From an uncultured Campylobacter sp. (GTDB lineage Bacteria > Campylobacterota > Campylobacteria > Campylobacterales > Campylobacteraceae), in assembly GCF_937890585.1 (NCBI RefSeq), contig NZ_CALACG010000322.1, positions 1-5,570 on the forward strand: a stretch of DNA of 5,570 nucleotides, given 5' to 3'. Position numbers and translations under genes: made by a program. This document shows, in pieces, positions 1 to 5,370 of the stretch; the first letter of the stretch is position 1; the number at the start of each line of letters is the position of its first letter. The notes below the pieces were generated by a model. The model ran no database searches. It was not told the origin of the DNA and worked only from the letters and a program-made list of their open reading frames with translations.

Positions 1-37
1 AAATTTTAAAGAAAGGGAAACTGCAAAAAGGGCAGTT
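1..37 (-). terminator. Possible terminator downstream of tRNA-Met
   Basis: Positions 19-24 (AACTGC) and 32-37 (GCAGTT) can form a 6-bp stem with a 7-base loop. Read on the minus strand, the hairpin follows the tRNA 3' end by about 25 bases and is followed by a pyrimidine-rich run (TCCCTTTCTTT at 8-18). The stem is short and the T run is broken, so this is a weak intrinsic terminator at best. It could equally be part of a gene left of the window. Confidence 0.35.
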
Positions 38-62
38 AAAGTATCGATAAGTAGGACATCTA

Positions 63-139
63 TGGTGTCACGGGGGAGACTTGAACTCCCGACCTCCGGC
101 TTATGAGACCAGCGCTCTAACCAGCTGAGCTACCGTGAC
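63..139 (-). tRNA. tRNA-Met(CAU), elongator type
   Basis: The minus strand folds into a full cloverleaf of 77 nt. It has a 7-bp acceptor stem (GTCACGG with CCGTGAC), T8-A9, a D arm starting GCTC, an anticodon stem CTGGT/GCCGG with loop CTCATAA, a five-base variable loop AGGTC, a T arm GGGAG-TTCAAGT-CTCCC, discriminator A and an encoded CCA at 63-65. The anticodon CAT lies at 103-105. The first acceptor pair is G1-C72 and the anticodon stem lacks the three G-C pairs of initiators, so this is not tRNA-fMet. A CAU anticodon can also belong to lysidine-modified tRNA-Ile2; the A4-U69 pair speaks mildly against that, but sequence alone does not fully exclude it. It stands alone, with its own -10 box upstream, after the terminator of the permease gene. 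Confidence 0.93.
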
Positions 140-158
140 AACTTAAAATAAGTTTTGG

Positions 159-164
159 ATTATA
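159..164 (-). promoter_or_regulatory. -10 box for the tRNA-Met gene
   Basis: The minus strand reads TTGTATAATCC, with TATAAT at 159-164. The last base of the hexamer lies 19 bases before the tRNA 5' end at 139, predicting a start near 152 and a leader of about 12 nt. The same nonamer TTGTATAAT precedes the TRAP gene. No -35 consensus is seen, as is usual for sigma-70 promoters in Campylobacter. Confidence 0.6.
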
Positions 165-217
165 CAACCTAAGAACTTATTTTTAGCTAAAATTTATCTC
201 ACTCAAATTTTATAGAT

Positions 218-252
218 AAAAAAGCAAATTTGACTGCAAAAGCAGCCAAATT
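218..252 (-). terminator. Intrinsic terminator of the YedE-family gene
   Basis: On the minus strand AATTTGGCTGC, a TTTT loop and GCAGTCAAATT form an 11-bp stem with a single G-U wobble (positions 227-237 with 242-252). It is followed by TG C and then six T residues at 218-223. The hairpin begins 3 bases after the stop codon. In the plus-strand transcript the wobble would be an A-C mismatch, so the structure is suited to minus-strand transcription. It separates the permease gene from the tRNA gene. Confidence 0.85.
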
Positions 253-255
253 CAG

Positions 256-1314
256 TTAAGCTTTTTTAGTGAAAAATCCAACGTAGATAGCGTATATAAA
301 ACCGATAGCTACGGCATACGGGGCAAAAGGTGTGATGCCAGCTCCTGAGCTTGCAAGCACGAAGTTATGACTTATAGCAGCACCTGCTCCCATACCTAAA
401 ACAAAAAGAGCAGAGCTTAAATTTCCAGCTCCCATCTGCACTAGGTGTTTGCCAGGGCAGCCATAGCTTAGGCTAAAGCAAAGACCAGCGAGCGTCATAC
501 CAAGGAAATTCCAAAGCATATCATTGTGAGCGATAGGCTGAGCTTCAAAACCAAATTTGTATTGATTTAGCACTAAATTTGTGATGCTTGCAAAAAGGAC
601 GATAGAGATGACGCCATAAAACATCGAAAAGTCACGCTCGAAAATTTTGCTTATTGCTCCCACTGAGCAAAATTTACTTCTTTGCATAAATGCACCGATG
701 ATAATGGCACAAATAAGAGAGATAAATAAATTTGCATGCTGTGAGCCTGGACCTTTTTCTGAGCTAAATAATGCGCCATTTTCGCCAAGTTTTAGACCAA
801 AGATAAGTGCTATCAAAAGCAAAATAGCAATGATAGTTGGCAAAAATCCTATCGCCTTTGCGGTGGTTTCGCTCTCTGGCAAAATGTAGCCGTTTTTCTT
901 AAAAGCTCGTCCCACAAAAACGCCAGCAAATAGGCCAACAACGCCAGCGATAGCGGTCATATCTCCGCCTCCAAGACGCAAAAACGCTCTCCAAGGGCAG
1001 CCTAAAAATATGAGGCAGCCTATCATCGCAAACACGCCTAAGAAAAACCTAGAAAATGCCGCACTACCAGATACTGGAGTGAAATTTCTGCTCCAAAGCA
1101 CGCTAGCTAGAAAGCCTCCGATGATAAGCCCTAAAATTTCAGGCCTTAGATACTGCACGACTTTTGCTTGGTGAAAGCCAAGCGCACCCATGCTATCTCG
1201 TAAAAAGCAAGCCGCGCAAACACCCATATTTGCTGGGTTGCCAAAATGAACGAGCACTGGAGCAAGTATGCCAAGGCTCGCACCTGCGATGATGTAAAGC
1301 AATGTTTTGTTCAT
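256..1314 (-). CDS. YedE/YeeE-family inner-membrane permease (probable selenium/sulfur-species transporter, FdhT-like)
   Basis: A 352-residue, very hydrophobic multi-span membrane protein. It carries the family's signature cysteine motifs: GVCAACFLRD at about 31-40, GCPWRAFLRLGGGD at 105-118, QRSKFCSVGA at 211-220 and YGCPGKHLVQMGAGN at 284-298. C36 to C106 and C216 to C286 are each exactly 70 residues apart, which fits a two-fold internal repeat. Known family roles: YeeE/TsuA imports thiosulfate by passing it between membrane-embedded cysteines, and the selenium-linked YedE branch, including C. jejuni FdhT (Cj1500), supports selenium-dependent formate dehydrogenase. The selenium call for this protein is an inference. 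The start at 1314 is chosen because AGGA lies 6 bases upstream; an in-frame ATG at 1386 would add 24 residues without a good ribosome site and run through a leader hairpin. The YedF/FdhU-type partner often found next to this family is absent: a terminator and a tRNA gene follow instead. Confidence 0.88.
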   Translation of the reverse strand: MNKTLLYIIAGASLGILAPVLVHFGNPANMGVCAACFLRDSMGALGFHQAKVVQYLRPEILGLIIGGFLASVLWSRNFTPVSGSAAFSRFFLGVFAMIGCLIFLGCPWRAFLRLGGGDMTAIAGVVGLFAGVFVGRAFKKNGYILPESETTAKAIGFLPTIIAILLLIALIFGLKLGENGALFSSEKGPGSQHANLFISLICAIIIGAFMQRSKFCSVGAISKIFERDFSMFYGVISIVLFASITNLVLNQYKFGFEAQPIAHNDMLWNFLGMTLAGLCFSLSYGCPGKHLVQMGAGNLSSALFVLGMGAGAAISHNFVLASSGAGITPFAPYAVAIGFIYAIYVGFFTKKA

Positions 1315-1320
1315 GTAAAT

Positions 1321-1324
1321 TCCT
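1321..1324 (-). promoter_or_regulatory. Ribosome binding site fixing the permease start
   Basis: The minus strand reads ACACAGGAATTTACATG, so AGGA at 1321-1324 sits 6 bases before the ATG at 1312-1314. This supports a 352-residue product rather than the longer reading from 1386. Confidence 0.65.
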
Positions 1325-1360
1325 GTGTAAAGGTAAAACCCGACCGGTTTCTTAAACGAC

Positions 1361-1366
1361 ATTTTA
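1361..1366 (-). promoter_or_regulatory. Possible -10 box of the permease gene
   Basis: TAAAAT on the minus strand at 1361-1366 lies in an AT-rich stretch and would give a transcript start near 1354 and a leader of about 40 nt. That leader includes a 5-bp hairpin (AAACC/GGTTT, 1336-1350). The box is a weak match, and other AT-rich hexamers nearby are possible. Confidence 0.3.
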
Positions 1367-1414
1367 ATAATCATTAAATAAAACAAAGATTAATTTTTTT
1401 AAGAGCAAAGTGGA

Positions 1415-1420
1415 TAGAAT
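1415..1420 (+). promoter_or_regulatory. Possible -10 box of moeA
   Basis: TAGAAT at 1415-1420 differs from TATAAT at one position and has a run of seven T residues (1394-1400) upstream, as in many Campylobacter promoters. It predicts a start near 1427 and a leader of about 20 nt. The region 1315-1446 thus holds divergent promoters for the permease and moeA. Confidence 0.45.
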
Positions 1421-1438
1421 ATGCAAAAATTTCATAAA

Positions 1439-1443
1439 AAGGA
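1439..1443 (+). promoter_or_regulatory. Ribosome binding site of moeA
   Basis: AAGGA at 1439-1443 precedes two consecutive ATG codons. The gap is 3 bases to the ATG at 1447 and 6 bases to the ATG at 1450, so the second ATG is the better spaced start. Confidence 0.6.
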
Positions 1444-1449
1444 TAAATG

Positions 1450-2649
1450 ATGAAAGATTTTATGAGCTATGCAGATAGCCTGAAAATTCTAAAAGATACG
1501 ATAAATGCGTGGGAAAAGGTCGAAAAAGTAGCTATCACAGATGCGCTTGATAGAAATATCGCCTACGATGTCACAGCCGCTGAAAACTACCCAGCAAAGC
1601 CAGTTTCGGCGATGGATGGCTACGCTTTTGCCTTTAAAGAGGGCTTAAGTGAGCTTGAGCTCATCACCGATCTGCCAGCAGGTAGCGACAAAGGGCTACA
1701 TGTAGAGGGTAGCAAATGCGTCAAAACCTTCACTGGCTCGTTAATGAGCGAAGGCACTGACACTCTTGTGCCGGTTGAAAATGTCGAGGTTAGCGGCTCA
1801 AAAATAATCATCAAAAAGAGCGTGCCAAAGGGCTTTGCCGTGCGAGCAGTCGGCGAGAGCTACAAAAAAGGCGAAATTTTAATAAAAAAAGGCACGCGCC
1901 TAACATACTCTGAGATCGCTCTTCTTGCCGAGCTTGGCGTCTTTCACGTAAGTGTTTTTATCCGCCCAAGAGTGGCGATACTAGCAACTGGCAGCGAGAT
2001 AAAAGACCTTGGCGAACCGCTTGATAGTCCAGCGCAAATTCACAGCTCAAACCACGTAGGTATCGCTATGCAGATACGTAAAATGGGCGCAGAGCCGATC
2101 ATCTGCGAGATCGTAAGAGATAAGGCCGAGCTTGTCGAAAAAGCGATCATAAATGCGCTAAAATCAGCCGATATCTTGGTGACTACTGGCGGTATCAGCA
2201 TGGGAGACTATGACTTTGTAAAGGGCGCTTTAAATGAAAACTTTAAGCTCATCATCGAGGGCGCTGCGATAAAACCAGGCCGCCATATCAGAGTGGCAAA
2301 ATCAGGCGACAAATATATCTTTGCGCTGCCTGGATTTCCTTACTCGGCGATGGTTATGTGCGTGCTTTACGTTAGAGTGCTTATAAACACTTGGTTTAGC
2401 CAAGAAGAGCCAAAGATCACGGCGATAATGGACGAAGACTACAAAAAACGCTCGCCATTTTTGGAATTTACAGCGGTAAATTTAGAAAACAGAGATGGCA
2501 AAATTTTCGTAAATTTAGACGGCAAAAAGCTAGGCAGCTCAGCCATCGTAAATAACCTAACCAACGAAGCGGCACTGCTTATCATCCCAAAAGAGACGGA
2601 ATTTATCGCAAAAGGTGAAGTGGTAGAAGTTTTAAAGATGCCTTGCTAA
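1450..2649 (+). CDS. moeA: Molybdopterin molybdenumtransferase MoeA
   Basis: MoeA inserts molybdate (or tungstate) into adenylylated molybdopterin, releasing AMP, in the last step of molybdenum cofactor synthesis in the cytoplasm. The 399-residue product has the usual family length and order. The N-terminal MoeA region (about 10-165) contains SAMDGYA at 53-59, FTGS at 94-97 and VGES at 134-137. The MogA-like MPT-binding domain (about 174-313) contains TGSE at 180-183, VTTGG at 244-248, GDYD at 252-255, KPGRH at 275-279 and LPGFPYSA at 293-300. A small beta-rich C-terminal domain follows from about 325. The acidic residues of the MDG, TGSE and GDYD motifs match those known to matter in E. coli MoeA. 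E. coli has Asn where this protein has Phe296 (LPGNP versus LPGFP). An adjacent upstream ATG at 1447 would add one Met. The gene is divergent from the permease and convergent with the TRAP gene, so it seems to be a single-gene unit. Confidence 0.95.
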   Translation: MKDFMSYADSLKILKDTINAWEKVEKVAITDALDRNIAYDVTAAENYPAKPVSAMDGYAFAFKEGLSELELITDLPAGSDKGLHVEGSKCVKTFTGSLMSEGTDTLVPVENVEVSGSKIIIKKSVPKGFAVRAVGESYKKGEILIKKGTRLTYSEIALLAELGVFHVSVFIRPRVAILATGSEIKDLGEPLDSPAQIHSSNHVGIAMQIRKMGAEPIICEIVRDKAELVEKAIINALKSADILVTTGGISMGDYDFVKGALNENFKLIIEGAAIKPGRHIRVAKSGDKYIFALPGFPYSAMVMCVLYVRVLINTWFSQEEPKITAIMDEDYKKRSPFLEFTAVNLENRDGKIFVNLDGKKLGSSAIVNNLTNEAALLIIPKETEFIAKGEVVEVLKMPC

Positions 2650-2658
2650 GGGTAAAAT

Positions 2659-2689
2659 TAAATTTGCCAGAGTTATTTTGGCAAATTTA
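2659..2689. terminator. Hairpin after moeA, possible terminator
   Basis: TAAATTTGCCA (2659-2669) and TGGCAAATTTA (2679-2689) form a perfect 11-bp stem with a 9-base loop, starting 9 bases after the moeA stop. On the plus strand it is followed by GAGTAAAAAG, without a T run, so it is not a textbook intrinsic terminator. It may act with the next hairpin, or simply protect the transcript 3' end. Confidence 0.5.
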
Positions 2690-2693
2690 GAGT

Positions 2694-2716
2694 AAAAAGC
2701 AGGGAAACTCCCTGCT
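2694..2716 (-). terminator. Intrinsic terminator of the TRAP solute-binding gene
   Basis: On the minus strand AGCAGGGA, a GTT loop and TCCCTGCT form an 8-bp G+C-rich stem (2698-2705 with 2709-2716), followed by TTTTAC. It begins 4 bases after the TRAP gene stop. In the plus direction it is followed by GTGATTATTTTT, so it may also stop moeA transcripts. Confidence 0.8.
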
Positions 2717-2720
2717 GTGA

Positions 2721-3782
2721 TTATTTTTCTTCGTTTGTTTTGATGTAAGCGTAGTCAGACATTTTTGTCCACTCTCTTGCTTTTTTTAGGAAAGCTCTTT
2801 GAGACTCGACGATCTCTTTAAATAGTGGATCTTTTGCGCTCTCTTCATCAAGTAGCTCGTTTGTAGCCTTTTTAAGAGCTGCGATGACTTCAGCTGGGAA
2901 AGTTTTTACTTGGATGTCTGGATACTCGCTCTTCATTTTGTCCCAGTATTCGACATTTGAGTAAAATACCTTTGTATTTGCATTGCTTGCCACCTCTGCA
3001 GCTGCTGCTTCGAAGATCGCTTTTAGGTCATCTGGAAGTTTTTCGTATGATTTTTTGTTAAAGAAAAACTGAGTTTCGCCGTTTGGCTCTTGCCAGCCTG
3101 TGTAGTAAAATTTAGCCACTTTGTGAAAACCAAGCGCCATGTCGTAAGCTGGGCTAACCCACTCGACCGCGTCGATCGTACCCATCTCAAGCGCCATATA
3201 TAGCTCGCCAGTTGGGATAGTGTTGATATTTGCGCCAAGTTTAGAGAAAATTTCGCCACCAAAGCCTGGAATTCTTATCTTTAAGCCTTTGATATCATCA
3301 ACTGACTTGATCTCTTTTTTAAACCAGCCGCCCATTTGCATGCCAGTGTTGCCAGCTCTAAAAATTTTGATGTTATATGGGTCAAAAACTTTCGCCTCTA
3401 GCTCTTTTCCGCCGCCAAATTCATACCAAGCTGTTTGCTCGTCGGTATTCATCATAAATGGCGTTGCTGTAAAGAACATAGTCTTAGGGTCTTTGCCTTT
3501 GTAGTAGTAGCTAGCTGTGTAGCCGATGTCGTATTGACCGCTTTTTGCAAAGTCTAGCATCGCAAAAGGTGACTTGTGTTTTGATGGGTAGTCGATCCTG
3601 ATCTCGATGCGGCCATTACTCATCTTTTCGACCTTCTCTTTTAGCTCTTTTGGCACTTCACCAAGCACTGGCATAGTGCTCTCCCATGAGCTTGCAAGCT
3701 TGAGCTTGTAGACTTTGTCATCTCCCATAGCAGCACAAGCAAGAGCCGCTAGTCCAAGAGATGTTAATAAAAATTTATTCAT
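2721..3782 (-). CDS. Periplasmic TRAP transporter solute-binding protein, DctP family, TakP-like
   Basis: A 353-residue secreted protein. Residues 1-20 form a signal peptide (NK, then a hydrophobic core, with AMG before D21 as the likely cleavage site), so it acts in the periplasm, capturing a small organic anion for a DctQ/DctM-type membrane pair driven by an ion gradient. Family marks: a beta-rich start KLASSWESTMP (28-38), the ligand-gripping segment GLKIRIPGFGGE (166-177) with R170 as the expected carboxylate-binding Arg, and GTIDAVEWVSPAYD (201-214) followed by FYYTGWQEP (225-233). The GTIDA.EW and GW.EP features resemble TakP and related 2-oxoacid or lactate binders, so a monocarboxylate or keto-acid ligand is inferred, not shown. 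The start at 3782 has AAGGAG upstream at 5 bases. No DctQ or DctM gene is adjacent, so it must use a membrane pair encoded elsewhere. It is divergent from pyk. Confidence 0.9.
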   Translation of the reverse strand: MNKFLLTSLGLAALACAAMGDDKVYKLKLASSWESTMPVLGEVPKELKEKVEKMSNGRIEIRIDYPSKHKSPFAMLDFAKSGQYDIGYTASYYYKGKDPKTMFFTATPFMMNTDEQTAWYEFGGGKELEAKVFDPYNIKIFRAGNTGMQMGGWFKKEIKSVDDIKGLKIRIPGFGGEIFSKLGANINTIPTGELYMALEMGTIDAVEWVSPAYDMALGFHKVAKFYYTGWQEPNGETQFFFNKKSYEKLPDDLKAIFEAAAAEVASNANTKVFYSNVEYWDKMKSEYPDIQVKTFPAEVIAALKKATNELLDEESAKDPLFKEIVESQRAFLKKAREWTKMSDYAYIKTNEEK

Positions 3783-3807
3783 ATTCTCTCCTTTAAAAAT
3801 TTTGCCT

Positions 3808-3813
3808 ATTATA
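3808..3813 (-). promoter_or_regulatory. -10 box of the TRAP solute-binding gene
   Basis: The minus strand reads TTTTTTGTATAATAGG, with a perfect TATAAT at 3808-3813 preceded by a T run. The predicted start is near 3801, with a leader of about 19 nt holding the AAGGAG site. It lies 27 bp from the divergent pyk -10 box, so the two promoters overlap in their upstream contacts. Confidence 0.7.
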
Positions 3814-3837
3814 CAAAAAATTTACATTATTAAATTG

Positions 3838-3846
3838 TGTTATAAT
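3838..3846 (+). promoter_or_regulatory. Extended -10 promoter of pyk
   Basis: TGTTATAAT at 3838-3846 is a perfect extended -10 element (TGn-TATAAT). The transcript should start near 3853, with a leader of about 22 nt. A ribosome site AGGG at 3864-3867 stands 7 bases before the ATG. No -35 consensus is visible. Confidence 0.75.
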
Positions 3847-3874
3847 CGCAAAAATCAAATTACAGGGCATAAAA

Positions 3875-5326
3875 ATGATAAAAAAGACGAAAATTGTAGC
3901 GACTTTAGGGCCAGCAAGTGACAATGAAGAGACGATGGAGGCGATGGTTAGAGCAGGTGTTAATGTTTTTCGTTTAAATTTCAGCCATGGAACACACGAA
4001 TACCACAAATCAAACATCGATAAGATCAGAAATGTCGAGAAAAAGCTAAACAAACGCATAGGTATCTTGCAAGATATCTGCGGACCAAAGATAAGAGTTG
4101 GCAAGCTTAGTGAGCCATTTTACTTGCAAGCTGGCGACGAGCTAAGCATATACGCAGAGGATATCGTAGGCGAAAAAGTTGCAAAAGGCGTTTATAAAGT
4201 GAGCCTAAATCAGCCTCAAATTTTACCTATGCTAAAGTCTGGCGAGTATGTCTATCTCTACGATGGCTCGATCAGAGCAAGAGTTATAGGCGAGGGCAAA
4301 GTAGTCGTAAAAACCATCATCGAAAATGACGGAATTTTAAACTCAAACAAAGGTGTAAATTTCCCAAATACTACCCTTGGTATCGAGATCATCACGCCAA
4401 AAGATAAAGAGGATATGGAATTTGGCGCAAAACACGGCGTAAATTTCGTTGCCATTAGCTTCGTACAAGACGCAAATGACGTGATAAAAGCGAGAAATAT
4501 CTTAAAAGAATTTGGCTCCAAAGCGGCTATCTTATCTAAGATCGAGAAATTTGATGCGGTCGAAAACATAGATGATATCATCGCTAAAAGCGACGGTATC
4601 ATGGTAGCTCGTGGCGATCTTGGCATAGAAGTGCCATTTTACAGGGTCCCAACCATACAAAAGCTCATCATCAAAAAGGCAAATGCAGCCAGCAAGCCAG
4701 TCATAACAGCAACGCAGATGATGCTAAGTATGGCAGAGCATGAAACTGCTACAAGAGCGGAGATCAGCGACGTGGCAAACGCCGTGCTAGACGGCACTGA
4801 CGCAGTTATGCTAAGCGAGGAGAGTGCGATCGGCAAAAACCCAGTCGCAGTCGTAGAGGCGATGAGCAAAACGATCATACAAACGCAAAGCATCTATCCA
4901 TACAATAAATTTGACGAATTTGACTTTTTTGACGAGACAGATATGGTCGCAAATAGCGCAGCTTCGCTAGCCGTTCGCATCAAGGCAAATGCGATACTCT
5001 CTATCACAGGCTCAGGCAAATCAGCCATAAAACTAGCTAGAAACCGCACAAGTATCGACATCATCGCTATCGCGCACGACGAGCAGACAGCTCACATGCT
5101 TACCCTTGCTTGGGGTGTGACGCCAGCGCTCGTGCTTGAAAAGACAAAGCTAAATGTCCTTCTTGCAAATGTCATCAAAAAGGCCTACGACGCTGGATAC
5201 GTTGAGCATGACAAGACCTATCTCGTCACAGCTGGCCACCCAACAGGCGTAGAGGGCAGCACAAACCTCATACGTATCATCAGACGTGACCAGCTTGATT
5301 ATTACCTTGATCTTGCAACCGAGTAA
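3875..5326 (+). CDS. pyk: Pyruvate kinase
   Basis: This cytoplasmic enzyme converts phosphoenolpyruvate and ADP into pyruvate and ATP, the last step of lower glycolysis; in campylobacters, where upper glycolysis is often incomplete, it still draws PEP into pyruvate. The 483 residues match the usual bacterial length. Visible motifs are RLNFSHGT at 33-40 (R33, N35, S37), QDICGPKIRVG at 66-76 with the small B domain following to about 160, KGVNFPN at 159-165, SKIE at 221-224 with catalytic K223, the metal-binding stretch ARGDLGIEVP at 245-254, TATQMMLSM at 278-286 and RAEISDVANAVLDGTDAVML at 294-313. The C-terminal regulatory domain runs from about 355 to the end (ITGSGKSA at 377-384, GSTN at 461-464). 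K72 replaces the Glu (GPEIR) of potassium-dependent enzymes. The gene has its own extended -10 promoter and terminator, so it is probably monocistronic. Confidence 0.97.
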   Translation: MIKKTKIVATLGPASDNEETMEAMVRAGVNVFRLNFSHGTHEYHKSNIDKIRNVEKKLNKRIGILQDICGPKIRVGKLSEPFYLQAGDELSIYAEDIVGEKVAKGVYKVSLNQPQILPMLKSGEYVYLYDGSIRARVIGEGKVVVKTIIENDGILNSNKGVNFPNTTLGIEIITPKDKEDMEFGAKHGVNFVAISFVQDANDVIKARNILKEFGSKAAILSKIEKFDAVENIDDIIAKSDGIMVARGDLGIEVPFYRVPTIQKLIIKKANAASKPVITATQMMLSMAEHETATRAEISDVANAVLDGTDAVMLSEESAIGKNPVAVVEAMSKTIIQTQSIYPYNKFDEFDFFDETDMVANSAASLAVRIKANAILSITGSGKSAIKLARNRTSIDIIAIAHDEQTAHMLTLAWGVTPALVLEKTKLNVLLANVIKKAYDAGYVEHDKTYLVTAGHPTGVEGSTNLIRIIRRDQLDYYLDLATE

Positions 5327-5335
5327 ATTTATGGA

Positions 5336-5370
5336 TTTAGTGCCTGATATTTTGGGCACTAAAATTTCTT
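5336..5370 (+). terminator. Intrinsic terminator of pyk
   Basis: TTTAGTGCC (5336-5344) and GGCACTAAA (5355-5363) form a perfect 9-bp stem with a 10-base loop, followed by ATTTCTTTT. It starts 10 bases after the pyk stop. Confidence 0.8.

Noticed and set aside
63..139. Initiator tRNA-fMet
   Set aside because: The first acceptor pair is matched (G1-C72) and the anticodon stem lacks the three consecutive G-C pairs typical of initiators.
647..889. Plus-strand open frame of 80 codons inside the permease gene
   Set aside because: It is antisense to a well-supported membrane protein and has no recognisable motif; it is a shadow of the real frame.
1315..1386. Longer permease start at 1386 adding 24 residues
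   Set aside because: No good ribosome site precedes it, while the ATG at 1314 has AGGA at 6 bases, and the family begins with the hydrophobic segment right after that start.
3023..3504. Open frames on both strands inside the TRAP solute-binding gene (3023-3262 minus, 3220-3504 plus)
   Set aside because: The TRAP frame carries a signal peptide and family motifs over its whole length; these other frames show neither motifs nor ribosome sites of note.
3720..3782. Lipoprotein signal (Cys16) in the TRAP binding protein
   Set aside because: The residues before Cys16 are A-L-A, without the usual Leu/Val/Ile at -3, and a good signal peptidase I site (AMG before D21) lies just after.
3793..4104. Minus-strand open frame of 103 codons across the pyk promoter and start
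   Set aside because: It runs antisense through conserved pyruvate kinase motifs and over the TRAP promoter; no independent support.
5150..5359. Minus-strand frame of 69 codons spanning the end of pyk and its terminator
   Set aside because: Most of it is antisense to the pyk C-terminal domain, and its start lies inside the terminator hairpin, with no credible ribosome site.
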